DNA of 64,000 bases from CAVXUB01 sp963764805 (GTDB taxonomy: Bacteria > Actinomycetota > Acidimicrobiia > Acidimicrobiales > Bog-793). Where the stretch lies: NCBI GenBank assembly GCA_963764805.1, contig CAVXUB010000006.1:248001-312000 (forward strand), in the 5' to 3' direction. The notes below the pieces were generated by a model. It was not told where the DNA came from. It made no database searches and saw only the letters and a program-made list of their open reading frames with translations. The translations under genes were made by a program, and so were the position numbers. Position 1 is the first letter of the stretch. Each line of letters starts with the position of its first letter. Shown here in pieces: positions 30,205 through 38,602 of the stretch.

Positions 30205-31062
30205 GTGATCCTCGGCATCGCCTACGACGGGACCGGGTTCCACGGCTTTGCCCGCCAGCCCGGCGTCCGGACGGTCGGTGGAGCGGTGGCCGAGGTGCTC
30301 GAGAAGATGTCGGGGGTGCCGGTCGAGATCACATGCGCCGGTCGCACCGACACCGGCGTGCATGCCACGGGACAAGTGGTGCATGCGGACCTTCCTGCCG
30401 AATGGCTCGCAACGCAGCCGCGGCGCAGGCGAAAGCGCTCTGCTGGTGCTGACGCCAGTGCGGGTGCCGACGACGGCAGCGAGTTCGGCCAGCTCGGATG
30501 GTTGGCGCAGGCTCTCACCGCGCAGCTCGGCCCGGAGGTGGCGGTGTGGGGGGCTTGGGAGTCGCCCGAAGGGTTCGACGCCCGCCACTCGGCGACGTCC
30601 CGCCGTTACCGCTACAGCGTCCTCAATGTGGCCGCCCCCAATCCTTTGCTCGCACTGAGCACGTGGCACGTGCCGGCCAGGCTCGACCTGAAGGCGATGC
30701 GCACCGCCTCGGACGCCGTCCTCGGAGAGCACGATTTCGCCGCCTTCTGCCGCCGACCGCCTGATAATCCGTGCGGCCCGATCCGGCGCAGAGTGATCGA
30801 CGTGCGCTGGGCGGCGGCTGCCGAGCCGACCGGTCTGCTGCAGTTCGAGATCGAGGCGAACGCCTTCTGCCACCAGATGGTCCGCTCGCTGGTTGGCGCC
30901 TTCGTCGCCGTTGGCGGGGGATCGATGCACGCCGCCGACGTGGCGGCCCGGCTGCGGTCGGGTGAGCGATCGGGTACCCCGCAGCCGGCGCCACCCCACG
31001 GCCTCTGCCTCACTGATGTGCGGTACCCGCCCGAGTTCTCGATCCTCGAAACACGTGGCTGA
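30205..31062 (+). CDS. truA: tRNA pseudouridine synthase A
   Basis: TruA makes pseudouridine at tRNA positions 38-40. The domain starts MILGIAYDGTGFHGFARQPG. The catalytic aspartate is in CAGRTDTGVHATGQVVH and later family segments are FDARHSATSRRYRY and ANAFCHQMVRSLVGAFVAVG. I prefer the GTG at 30205, which has GGAGG upstream, begins directly at the conserved domain and leaves the 30154-30178 hairpin untranslated. The longer frame from GTG 30079 overlaps rplQ and adds 42 unconserved residues. An Arg/Ala/Asp-rich insert lies at residues 70-95. With the short start it has 285 residues. Confidence 0.9.
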   Translation: MILGIAYDGTGFHGFARQPGVRTVGGAVAEVLEKMSGVPVEITCAGRTDTGVHATGQVVHADLPAEWLATQPRRRRKRSAGADASAGADDGSEFGQLGWLAQALTAQLGPEVAVWGAWESPEGFDARHSATSRRYRYSVLNVAAPNPLLALSTWHVPARLDLKAMRTASDAVLGEHDFAAFCRRPPDNPCGPIRRRVIDVRWAAAAEPTGLLQFEIEANAFCHQMVRSLVGAFVAVGGGSMHAADVAARLRSGERSGTPQPAPPHGLCLTDVRYPPEFSILETRG

Positions 31063-31372
31063 CGGCGCCCACACCGGGACCACTTCGCATCCCAGCCGCC
31101 GAGGCGCCTTCTGGGTACGAAACTAGGACATCCTTGTCCTAATAAAGTACCCAGCTCGGGTCTTGGCTCGGCGGGGCTCGGCGGGTCGGGCGTGCGGCTT
31201 GGCTCGGCGTGGCACCCCGGCCCGGCGCATGCGGGCCCCGGTCGCAGTGCCGGGCACGCATTGCGGCAGCAGTTCGTGAGCAGGCTAGAATGATTCGCCG
31301 GCTCCCCCGGTGGCGTCGCGCGTGTGCGCGACCCGGGCCGAGCCTGCGGATCTCAGCGAAGAAGGAATGGTC
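31063..31372 (+). promoter_or_regulatory. Leader region of rplM with nested hairpin
   Basis: This 310-nt stretch has no gene. It holds a nested inverted repeat at 31111-31154: CTGGGTAC pairs with GTACCCAG outside and TAGGACA with TGTCCTA inside (loop TCCT). Then follows a run of related GGCTCGGCG units at about 31164-31210. Near its end TTGCGG (31261) and TAGAAT (31286-31291), spaced 19 nt, could be the rplM promoter. The nested hairpin may be the truA terminator. The structures are seen, the roles inferred. Confidence 0.4.
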
Positions 31373-31822
31373 TTGCGCACCTATTCACCCAAGCCCAGCG
31401 AGGTGCAACGCGCCTGGCACGTCGTGGACGCCGAGGGCCTCGTCCTCGGCCGCCTCGCCACCGAGGTCGCCCGCGTGCTGCGGGGCAAGCACAAGGCGAT
31501 GTTCGCGCCGCACATCGACACCGGTGACCACGTGATCGTCGTCAACGCCTCCAAGGTGGAGATGACCGCCGGCAAGGCCGAGACCAAGTTGGCCTATCGC
31601 CACAGCGGCTATCCCGGAGCGCTCAAGTCGCGCAGCTATGCCGACCTGCTCGCGAAGAACCCGGAGGAGGTCATCCGCCGGGCCGTACGGGGGATGCTGC
31701 CGCGGGGGACGCTCGGCCGGCAGATGCTGACCAAGCTGAAGGTCTACGGCGGCCCGGAGCACCCGCACGCCGCGCAGTCGCCGAAGCCTCTCGCCATTCC
31801 CGCCGCCCGGCGGGCCTCGTAG
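31373..31822 (+). CDS. rplM: Ribosomal protein L13
   Basis: L13 (uL13) is an early-assembly 50S protein. I chose the TTG at 31373 because it gives the family start MRTYSPKPSEVQRAWHVVDA and sits at proper distance from GAAGAAGGA; the ATG two codons earlier touches that site. Recognisable parts are GRLATEVARVLRGKHKAMFA, LAYRHSGYPGALKSRSY and RAVRGMLPRGTLGRQMLTKL. It has 149 residues and pairs with rpsI downstream, as in nearly all bacteria. Confidence 0.97.
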   Translation: MRTYSPKPSEVQRAWHVVDAEGLVLGRLATEVARVLRGKHKAMFAPHIDTGDHVIVVNASKVEMTAGKAETKLAYRHSGYPGALKSRSYADLLAKNPEEVIRRAVRGMLPRGTLGRQMLTKLKVYGGPEHPHAAQSPKPLAIPAARRAS

Positions 31823-31846
31823 CCGCCGAAGCCGGAGGGACATCGC

Positions 31847-32239
31847 ATGCCCAAGCCTCTCAACCAGTCGACGGGCCGCCGCAAGCGCGCCGTCGCCCGC
31901 GTCCGCTTCCGCCAAGGCGAGGGCACGATCACGATCAACAAGCGTCCGTTCGCGGAGTACTTCCCCTCCGAGACCTACCGGATGATCGCCACTGAGCCGT
32001 TGCGCGTCGCCTCCAAGGAAGCGGCCTTCGACATCGACGCGACGATCGACGGCGGGGGCGTGTCGGGCCAGGCGGGTGCGCTGCGCCTCGGGATCGCCCG
32101 GGGCCTCGTCGACCTCGACGAGGATCTGCGCGCCGCCCTGAAGAAGGCCGGTTTCCTGACCCGCGACGCGCGTGAGAAGGAGAGCAAGAAGTACGGCCTG
32201 AAGAAGGCCCGCAAGGCTCCGCAGTACTCGAAGCGGTAA
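31847..32239 (+). CDS. rpsI: Ribosomal protein S9
   Basis: S9 (uS9) reaches the P-site tRNA with its C-terminal tail. The 130 residues include STGRRKRAVARVRFRQGEGT, the loop GGGVSGQAGALRLGIARGLV and the tail LTRDAREKESKKYGLKKARK ending QYSKR, whose last arginine contacts tRNA. It lies 24 nt after rplM and 4 nt ahead of glmM. Confidence 0.98.
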   Translation: MPKPLNQSTGRRKRAVARVRFRQGEGTITINKRPFAEYFPSETYRMIATEPLRVASKEAAFDIDATIDGGGVSGQAGALRLGIARGLVDLDEDLRAALKKAGFLTRDAREKESKKYGLKKARKAPQYSKR

Positions 32240-32243
32240 AGAG

Positions 32244-33608
32244 TTGCCGCCCCGTTTCGGAACGGACGGCATCCGGGGCGTAGCCAACAGCGAACTGACG
32301 CCTGAACTGGCGTTGGCTCTCGGTAGGGCAGCGCCGAGGCACCTCGCCGGCACACGCTTCCTCGTCGGCCGCGACACGCGCCGATCGGGCACCATGCTGC
32401 ACGCCGCCCTCTCGGCGGGCCTTGCCAGCGAGGGGGTCCAGGTGATCGACGTCGGCGTGTTGCCGACGCCGGCGCTCGCCTGGATCGCCGCCGATCGACG
32501 GGTGCCCGCGGCGATGATCTCCGGCTCCCACAACGGCTACGCCGACAACGGGATCAAGCTTCTCTCCGCCTCCGGCACCAAGCTCCCAGACGCCGTTGAG
32601 GCGGCGATCGAGGAGGAGATGGACCTGATGGCGCTCCAGCGCAGCCGCGGCGAGCCGTTGGTCGGCCCGGCAGGGCCCGCGGTGGGGACGATCGAGACGG
32701 ACCCGGCGGCCACCGGGCCGTACTGCGCCCACGTGCTCTCGGTCCTCGCCGGCAGCGACGGCCTGGCGGGCTTCCATGTGGCGCTCGATTGCGCCAACGG
32801 CGCGGCGAGCGTCCTCGGCCCGCAGATCTTCGAGCGCGCCGGCGCACGGGTGAGCGTCATCGAGGCGACGCCCGACGGCGTCAACATCAATGCCGGCTGC
32901 GGGTCGACCGACCCGGCGCGCCTCTCCGCCGCCGTCAAGGAGGTGGGCGCGGACCTCGGTCTGGCGTTCGACGGGGACGCCGACCGGGTGATCGCCATCG
33001 ACGAGAACGGCGAGCAGGTCGACGGGGACTACCTGATCGCGATGTTCGCCAGGGACATGGCCGAGCGAGGCGAGCTGTCCGGGCAGGCCGTGGTCGTGAC
33101 CGTGATGAGCAACCTCGGCCTGCGCACGGCTCTCGCCGAGGACGGCATCGCGGTGCACGAGACACCTGTAGGCGACCGCTATGTCAACGACGCCTTGGAG
33201 GCGCACGGGCTGGTGCTCGGCGGCGAGCCTTCGGGTCACATCCTGTTCCGGCGCCATGCGACGACGGGCGACGGGATCCTGACCGGCGTCCTGCTGCTCG
33301 ACCTGCTGGCCCGCAAGGGCAAGTCGCTGGCGGAACTGGCGCGCTCGTCGATGACCCGGCTTCCCCAGATCCTGGAGAGCGTTCCCGTCGTCGACCCCTC
33401 TCGGCTGGGCGCTGCGGCACGGGTCTGGGAGGAGGTCAGCCGCATCGAGGAGGCACTCGACGGGCGTGGCCGTGTGCTGCTGCGGCCGAGCGGGACCGAG
33501 GCGCGCGTGCGGGTGATGGTGGAGGCGCCGACGGAGGAGGAGGCGAGGTCGTCGGTGGACCACCTGATCGAGGTCGTACGGCGCGAGATCGGCTCTGCCA
33601 GCCCGTAA
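32244..33608 (+). CDS. glmM: Phosphoglucosamine mutase
   Basis: GlmM converts glucosamine-6-phosphate to glucosamine-1-phosphate on the way to UDP-GlcNAc for peptidoglycan. The TTG start gives MPPRFGTDGIRGVANSELTP. The phosphoserine loop is MISGSHNGYADNGIK near residue 94, where most homologues have ISASHNP, so the neighbouring residue is changed but the serine is kept. The metal loop DGDADR (near 241), sugar loop GGEPSGH (near 329) and phosphate loop RPSGTEARVRVMVE (near 415) are all intact. Length is 454 residues. glmS follows directly, so two steps of the pathway are linked. Confidence 0.96.
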   Translation: MPPRFGTDGIRGVANSELTPELALALGRAAPRHLAGTRFLVGRDTRRSGTMLHAALSAGLASEGVQVIDVGVLPTPALAWIAADRRVPAAMISGSHNGYADNGIKLLSASGTKLPDAVEAAIEEEMDLMALQRSRGEPLVGPAGPAVGTIETDPAATGPYCAHVLSVLAGSDGLAGFHVALDCANGAASVLGPQIFERAGARVSVIEATPDGVNINAGCGSTDPARLSAAVKEVGADLGLAFDGDADRVIAIDENGEQVDGDYLIAMFARDMAERGELSGQAVVVTVMSNLGLRTALAEDGIAVHETPVGDRYVNDALEAHGLVLGGEPSGHILFRRHATTGDGILTGVLLLDLLARKGKSLAELARSSMTRLPQILESVPVVDPSRLGAAARVWEEVSRIEEALDGRGRVLLRPSGTEARVRVMVEAPTEEEARSSVDHLIEVVRREIGSASP

Positions 33609-33611
33609 TCT
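33606..33611 (+). promoter_or_regulatory. -10-like box 6 nt before the glmS start
   Basis: TAATCT ends six bases upstream of the glmS ATG. This is the spacing expected when transcription starts on the start codon itself (leaderless mRNA). No convincing -35 is seen. No glmS ribozyme fold is visible, and there is no room for one. Confidence 0.4.
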
Positions 33612-33617
33612 TTCCGC

Positions 33618-35543
33618 ATGTGCGGAATCATCGGCGTCACCGGGTCGCCTGACACGCTGTCGATCCTCCTCGACGGGCTCGCCCGGCTGGAGTACCGCGG
33701 CTACGACTCGGCCGGGGTGGCGCTGACGGTCCCGGGCGGGATCTGGCGGGCGCGGGCCGCCACCAGCACCACGTCGCTCGCAACGCTCGGCAAGGCCGCC
33801 GACAGCGCGCCGGCGGGCGCGAACTGCGGCATCGGCCATACCCGCTGGGCGACCCACGGCGCTCCGACCGAGCCGAACGCACACCCCCATCTCGACTGCT
33901 CGGGACAGTTGGCCCTCGTGCACAACGGAATCGTCGAGAACTACCGGGAGCTCGGCGGACCTCTCTACGAGGACACGCACGCCCGCGCCTCGGAGACGGA
34001 CACCGAGGTCCTGGCGCACCTGATCGAGGCCGAGATCGACAAAGGAGCCACTCTCGCCGAGGCGATGCGTCGCTGCTGCGCCGGCGTGCGCGGCGACTTC
34101 GCCGTCGCCGCAGTCCATGCCGCCACCCCCGACGTGATCGTCGCCGCTCGCCGGACCTCGCCGCTGATCGTCGGGCGCAGCGACGGGGCGGCGTTCATCG
34201 CCTCCGACATCTCGGCGCTGATCGGTACCGCCGACGAGCTCTGGCAGGTGGACGACGACCAAGTGGTGGAGATCACGCCGACCTCGATGGTGGTGACCGA
34301 CCTCGAAGGCAACCCGGTCGAGGCGCTGCCGATCAGCGTCGAGTGGGATCTCGACGCCGCGCAGAAGGGTGGCTATCCCGACTTCATGTCCAAGGAGATC
34401 CACGAGCAGCCCCGCGCCCTCTCGGACACGTTCCTCGGCCGGCTGCGCGGCGTCGGGGACCGCGGGGTCGGCGACCGCGGGGTCGGCGACCAGAAAGCGG
34501 CAGGCTCATCGTCGGATCCGGCCACCGAGGCAGGGAGCGTGAGCATCGAGCTCGAGGAGCTGCGGATCGACGAAGAGCTGCTCCGCCGGATCAACCGCGT
34601 GGTCCTCGTGGCCTGCGGCTCCAGCTACCACGCGGCGCTGGTGGCGCGGCACGCGATCGAGACCTGGGCGCGGATCCCGGCGGAGGTAGAGATCGCCAGC
34701 GAGTTTCGTTACCGGTCGCCCGTTCTCGACGAGCGGACCCTGCTCGTGGCGGTGAGCCAGTCCGGGGAGAGCGTCGACACGTTCCACGCCATGAGAGAGG
34801 GCGCCCGCCTCGGGGCTAGGACCCTGGCACTGACGAACGTGGTCGACTCACTGATGGCCCGCCAAGCCGACGGCGTTCTCTACACGAGGGCCGGCCCGGA
34901 GATCGGCGTCGCCTCCACCAAGTGCCACATCGTGCAGCTCGGGCTTCTCGAGGTCTTCGCCCTTCACATGGCACGCCTGAGGGGGACCCTGCCGCCCGCG
35001 GAGATCGACCGGCTGGCGACTGCCTTCTACGAGATGCCCGAGCTTGTCGCGGAGACGATCTCGCACGCCGACGACTACGGCGAAGTGGCGGCGCGCTACT
35101 CGAAGGTCGAGGACTTCTACTTCATCGGCCGCCAGATCGGCTACCCGGTGGCGATGGAGGGCGCCCTGAAGCTGAAGGAGCTCGCCTACGTCCGGGCGGA
35201 GGCTTACGCAGCAGGCGAGATGAAGCATGGACCGATCGCCCTCATCGAGCCCGGCGCCGTCGTGGTCGCAATCGCCAACCGCAGCCCCGTGTACGAGAAG
35301 GTGCTCGCCAACATCGCCGAGGTGAAGGCTCGCGGGGCGACGATCGTGGCGCTCGCAGAGAAGGGCGACGTCGAGGTCGCAGAGCTCGCCGACGCGGTGA
35401 TGGAGATCCCCTCCGTGCCGCCGATGCTGGCGCCGATGCTGGCCGTCCTCCCCCTGCAGCTGTTCGCCTACGACATCGCGTCGGCCCGCGGCAACGACGT
35501 CGACAGGCCGCGCAATCTGGCGAAGGTCGTCACGGTCGAGTAG
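33618..35543 (+). CDS. glmS: Glucosamine-6-phosphate synthase
   Basis: GlmS makes glucosamine-6-phosphate from fructose-6-phosphate and glutamine. The N-terminal glutaminase domain begins MCGIIGVTG, with Cys2 as nucleophile, and carries EYRGYDSAGVAL, GIGHTRWATHG and LVHNGIVENYRELG. Two sugar-isomerase domains follow, with CGSSYHAALVARH, SQSGESVDTFHAMREG, FYFIGRQIGYPVAMEGALK and the C-terminal DVDRPRNLAKVVTVE. Between the domains, at about residues 277-310, lies an unusual insert: three copies of RGVGD followed by a Ser/Ala-rich stretch. Total 641 residues against about 610-625 in relatives. Confidence 0.97.
   Translation: MCGIIGVTGSPDTLSILLDGLARLEYRGYDSAGVALTVPGGIWRARAATSTTSLATLGKAADSAPAGANCGIGHTRWATHGAPTEPNAHPHLDCSGQLALVHNGIVENYRELGGPLYEDTHARASETDTEVLAHLIEAEIDKGATLAEAMRRCCAGVRGDFAVAAVHAATPDVIVAARRTSPLIVGRSDGAAFIASDISALIGTADELWQVDDDQVVEITPTSMVVTDLEGNPVEALPISVEWDLDAAQKGGYPDFMSKEIHEQPRALSDTFLGRLRGVGDRGVGDRGVGDQKAAGSSSDPATEAGSVSIELEELRIDEELLRRINRVVLVACGSSYHAALVARHAIETWARIPAEVEIASEFRYRSPVLDERTLLVAVSQSGESVDTFHAMREGARLGARTLALTNVVDSLMARQADGVLYTRAGPEIGVASTKCHIVQLGLLEVFALHMARLRGTLPPAEIDRLATAFYEMPELVAETISHADDYGEVAARYSKVEDFYFIGRQIGYPVAMEGALKLKELAYVRAEAYAAGEMKHGPIALIEPGAVVVAIANRSPVYEKVLANIAEVKARGATIVALAEKGDVEVAELADAVMEIPSVPPMLAPMLAVLPLQLFAYDIASARGNDVDRPRNLAKVVTVE
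34446..34490 (+). repeat. Three 15-bp repeats in the glmS linker
   Basis: Three consecutive 15-bp units (GACCGCGGGGTCGGC type) encode RGVGD three times, in frame, between the glutaminase and isomerase domains. The second and third units are nearly identical; the first has one or two changes. Confidence 0.9.
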
Positions 35544-35546
35544 GCC

Positions 35547-35912
35547 GTGATCGGGGTCGGGATCGACGCGGTCGACATCGCCAGGTTTCGCCGGGTGCTG
35601 GCACGCCGGGCGGGATTGGCCGAGCGCCTCTTCACCGAGGCAGAGCGTGCCGACCTGGCGGGCAGGACGGACGCGGTGGCGGGGCTGGCGGCGCGTTTTG
35701 CCGCCAAGGAGGCGGCGTGGAAGGCACTCGGGATGGGGCTCGGCGCGGCCGGCTGGCACGACGTCGAGGTGCTCCGCAGCGATGGCGGCCGGCCGAGGCT
35801 TGCCGTCCACAGGCGGGTGGCCCTCCGCGCCACCGCCCTCGGCGTGAGCGGCTGGCACGTCTCGCTGACACACACCGCCACCACCGCCGAGGCCGTGGTG
35901 GTGGCCGAATGA
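35547..35912 (+). CDS. acpS: Holo-acyl-carrier-protein synthase
   Basis: AcpS moves 4'-phosphopantetheine from CoA to acyl carrier protein. The 121-residue protein starts at GTG with MIGVGIDAVDIARFRRVLAR, where the Asp binds Mg2+. The second motif is RFAAKEAAWKALGMG, containing the catalytic FxxKEA(x)xK pattern. It ends WHVSLTHTATTAEAVVVAE, also typical. It begins three bases after the glmS stop, as in other actinobacteria. Confidence 0.95.
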   Translation: MIGVGIDAVDIARFRRVLARRAGLAERLFTEAERADLAGRTDAVAGLAARFAAKEAAWKALGMGLGAAGWHDVEVLRSDGGRPRLAVHRRVALRATALGVSGWHVSLTHTATTAEAVVVAE

Positions 35913-35924
35913 CTGCCGAAGGTT

Positions 35925-35970
35925 CCGGCTCCGCGGCCGGCTCTGCGGGGCCGGCTCCGCGGCCGGCTCC
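35925..35970 (+). repeat. 20-bp direct repeats between acpS and nnr
   Basis: Two 20-bp copies, 35925-35944 and 35951-35970, differ at one base and are built from CCGGCTCCGCGG. The segment is also strongly self-complementary. It lies between the acpS stop and the preferred start of the next gene. Confidence 0.7.
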
Positions 35971-35993
35971 GCGACAAGTCCTGGGAGCGAACC

Positions 35994-37425
35994 TTGAAGC
36001 CTGTGCTCTCGGTCGAGGAGATGAGAGAGGCGGACGAGCGTGCCTCCAAGACCACCCCGGTCGAGACCCTTGTGCAGCACGCGCCGGCACGGCCGCAGCA
36101 GGTGCCGCCCTGAGGATCCTCGGAGGCACCTACGGCCGGCGTGTGACCATCATCGCCGGCAAGGGCAACAACGGCGCCGACGGGCGGGTGGCGGCGGCCA
36201 TCCTCTCGCGCCGGGGCGCACGGGTGACGGTCCATCCTTCGGCCGGGGCGCCACGCATGCTGCCTCCATGCGACCTCGTCGTCGACGCCGCGCTCGGCAC
36301 GGGCTTCCACGGTGACTACGTGGCGCCGCTGCCGGCGCCCGGCAGCAAGGTGCTGGCTGTCGACATCCCGTCCGGCCTCGACGGCGACAGCGGGGTCGCC
36401 TGCGAGGGTGCGGCGCGCGCCGACTTCACCGTCACCTTCGTCGCCCTCAAGCCGGGGCTCCTGGTGTGCGACGGGCCGGAGCTCGCAGGCGAGGTGCAGG
36501 TGGCCGACATCGGCATCGAGCCGGGCACGCCACGCTGCAACGTCCTCGAGGACGGCGATGCCGCCTGGCTCCCGCCGCGCCGGCGGGCGGGGCACAAGTG
36601 GGACTCCGCCGTCTACGTCGCCGCCGGGTCGGCGGGGATGCTCGGTGCTTCCCAGCTCTGCGTGAAGGGCGCCCTCAGGAGCGGCTCGGGGATGGTGCGC
36701 CTCGGCGTCCCCGGCCTGACGCCGAGCGAGCTGCCGGCAACCGAGGCGGTGGCGCGGGTTCTACCGGCGGAGGGATGGGCGGTGCCCGTCCTCGACGACA
36801 TCGCCCGCTGCCGGGCTCTCGTCGTCGGTCCCGGCCTCGGGCGCAGCCAGGCGACCGCCAGCTCGGTGCGCCGGCTGGTGACCGACGTCGCGGTGCCGAT
36901 CGTGATCGACGCCGACGGTCTCAACGCGCTCGGTTCGGTGGATGAGTGCGCCCCGCTGTTCGCCCGCCGCAGAGCCGCCGCCGTGCTGACGCCCCATGAC
37001 GCCGAGTTCGCCCGCCTCCTCGGCGCCCGCCCCGGTCACGACCGCATCGGCGCCGCCGTCGAGCTCGCCAGGCGCCTCAGGGCCGTCGTCCTGCTGAAGG
37101 GCTCGACGACGGTGGTCGCCGACTCCGGCGGTTCAGTCCTGCTGGCGGCGTCCGGGTCGAGCAGGCTGGCGACGGCCGGAACGGGCGACGTGCTCTCGGG
37201 CGTCATCGGCGCCTTCATCGCCCGCGGGCTGGATCCCTTCCGGGCTGCGGCGCTGGCGGCGCACGTGCACGGCAGAGCCGCCCGCCGCGGCCTGGCAGTC
37301 GGGCTCATCTCCTCCGACCTGCCCGAGCTCGTCGCCGAGGAACTGTCGGAATGTCGGTGCTGTCGGAGCTCTCGGCAGCCGCCCGTCGCCCCCTTACCCA
37401 CGAGACCGCGGAGCAGGTCCCGTGA
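35994..37425 (+). CDS. nnr: Bifunctional NAD(P)H-hydrate repair enzyme (two frame breaks)
   Basis: This two-domain enzyme repairs hydrated NADH and NADPH: an N-terminal epimerase and a C-terminal ADP-dependent dehydratase. The N-terminus KPVLSVEEMREADERASK is in frame from TTG 35994, which has GGGAG upstream. The frame changes near 36081; the rest runs from GTAAAGAALRILGGTYGRRV through GKGNNGADGRVAAAIL, LGTGFHGD and DIPSGLDGDSG. The dehydratase domain has VLTPHDAEFARLLG, LLKGSTTVVADSG and TAGTGDVLSGVIGAFIARG. A second change near 37350 gives the end SAAARRPLTHETAEQVP, whose stop overlaps the alr GTG. Both breaks are probably errors. Confidence 0.88.
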
Positions 37426-38601
37426 GCACCGTCCGCACGAGCCCTCCCGGGTACCGGCCGGCCTGGATCGAGATCGACCTCGAGGCGATCCGCCACAACG
37501 CCCGCCTACTGGCCGACCTCGTCGCCCCGAGCGAGCTGTGCGCGGTGGTGAAAGCCGACGGCTACGGCCATGGAGCCGAGGCGGTCGCCCGAGCCGCCGT
37601 CGAGGGGGGTGCCAGCTGGCTCGCCGTGGCCCTCGTGGAGGAAGGCATCGCGCTCAGGGACTCCGGCATCGACGAGCCGGTGCTCGTGCTTTCCGAGCCA
37701 CCTCCGCAGGCTTTCGCCGAGGCCATCGAGCGGGAGCTGACCTTGACCCTGTACTCGGCCGAGGGCGTGGCCGCCGCTGCGGATGCGGCTCGCCGCCGGA
37801 CCAGTCCGCGTCCCGGTGCACGTGAAGGTCGACAGCGGGATGCACCGTGTCGGGGCGCCTCCCTCGCAGGTCGCCGACATCGTGGCAGCGGTCCTCGACA
37901 GCGAGGCGCTGGAATACGAGGGGCTGTGGACTCACCTCGCCGTGGCCGACGAGACGGGGTCGGGGTTCACTGAGACGCAGATGCAGTGTTTCGAGGCGGT
38001 GCTGGAAGGGTTGGCGGCCAAAGGGTTTCGGCCGCCTCGGCTGAAGCACGCGGCCAATTCGGCGGGAGCGATCGCGCATCCCGCCTCGCGCCTCGACCTC
38101 GCCCGCTGCGGCATCGCTCTTTACGGCTACGCACCCTCGGCGGAGGTGGGCGAGATGCTCGCCCGGTCGCGGCCCGGCAGCAGCCTCGTGCCGGCGCTGA
38201 CCTGGCGGGCAAGGGTGAGCCATGTCGCCGAGCTGGAGGCAGGGGCCCGGCCGAGCTACGGGCGCCGCCGCCCGCTCGCAGAGCGCTCGTTCGTGGCGAC
38301 CGTCCCCGTCGGGTACCGCGACGGCGTGCCCCGGCGCCTGCTCGAGAGCGGGGGCGAGGTGCTGATCGGCGGTGCCCGCCGGCCTCTCGCCGGCACCGTC
38401 ACGATGGACCAGATCGTGGTCGACTGCGGACCCGTGGACGGGCGGCGACCGTTCGTCGGCGAGGAAGTGGTGCTGATCGGCGAGCAGGGGGGCGATCGGA
38501 TCACGGCCGACGAGTGGGCATCCCGGCTCGGCACGATCAGCTACGAAGTCCTCTGCGGGATCGGCCCACGGGTGCCGAGGGCATACGTCGGAGCACGCTG
38601 A
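37422..38601 (+). CDS. alr: Alanine racemase (one frame break)
   Basis: Alr is a PLP enzyme that makes D-alanine for peptidoglycan. The N-terminal barrel starts AWIEIDLEAIRHNARLLADL and holds the PLP lysine in LCAVVKADGYGHGAEAVARA. The frame breaks in CGCCGCC near 37795; dropping one C joins it to GPVRVPVHVKVDSGMHRVG. The C-terminal domain has RPSYGRRRPL, FVATVPVGYRDGVPRRLL, with the second catalytic Tyr region, and AGTVTMDQIVVDCG. Corrected length is 392 residues, normal. The GTG overlaps the nnr stop. Confidence 0.95.
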
Positions 38602-38602
38602 G

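Noticed and set aside
32530..32580. Inactive GlmM because the phosphoserine motif reads GSHNG rather than ASHNP
   Set aside because: The serine and histidine are kept and the metal, sugar and phosphate loops are intact, so an active enzyme is more likely.
33590..33617. glmS ribozyme ahead of glmS
   Set aside because: Only nine bases separate glmM and glmS, so the ribozyme cannot fit, and it is mainly known from Firmicutes.
34922..37825. 967-codon plus-strand frame across glmS, acpS and nnr
   Set aside because: Only its middle part is real (the Nnr dehydratase and most of the epimerase); the ends are out-of-frame readings of glmS and alr.
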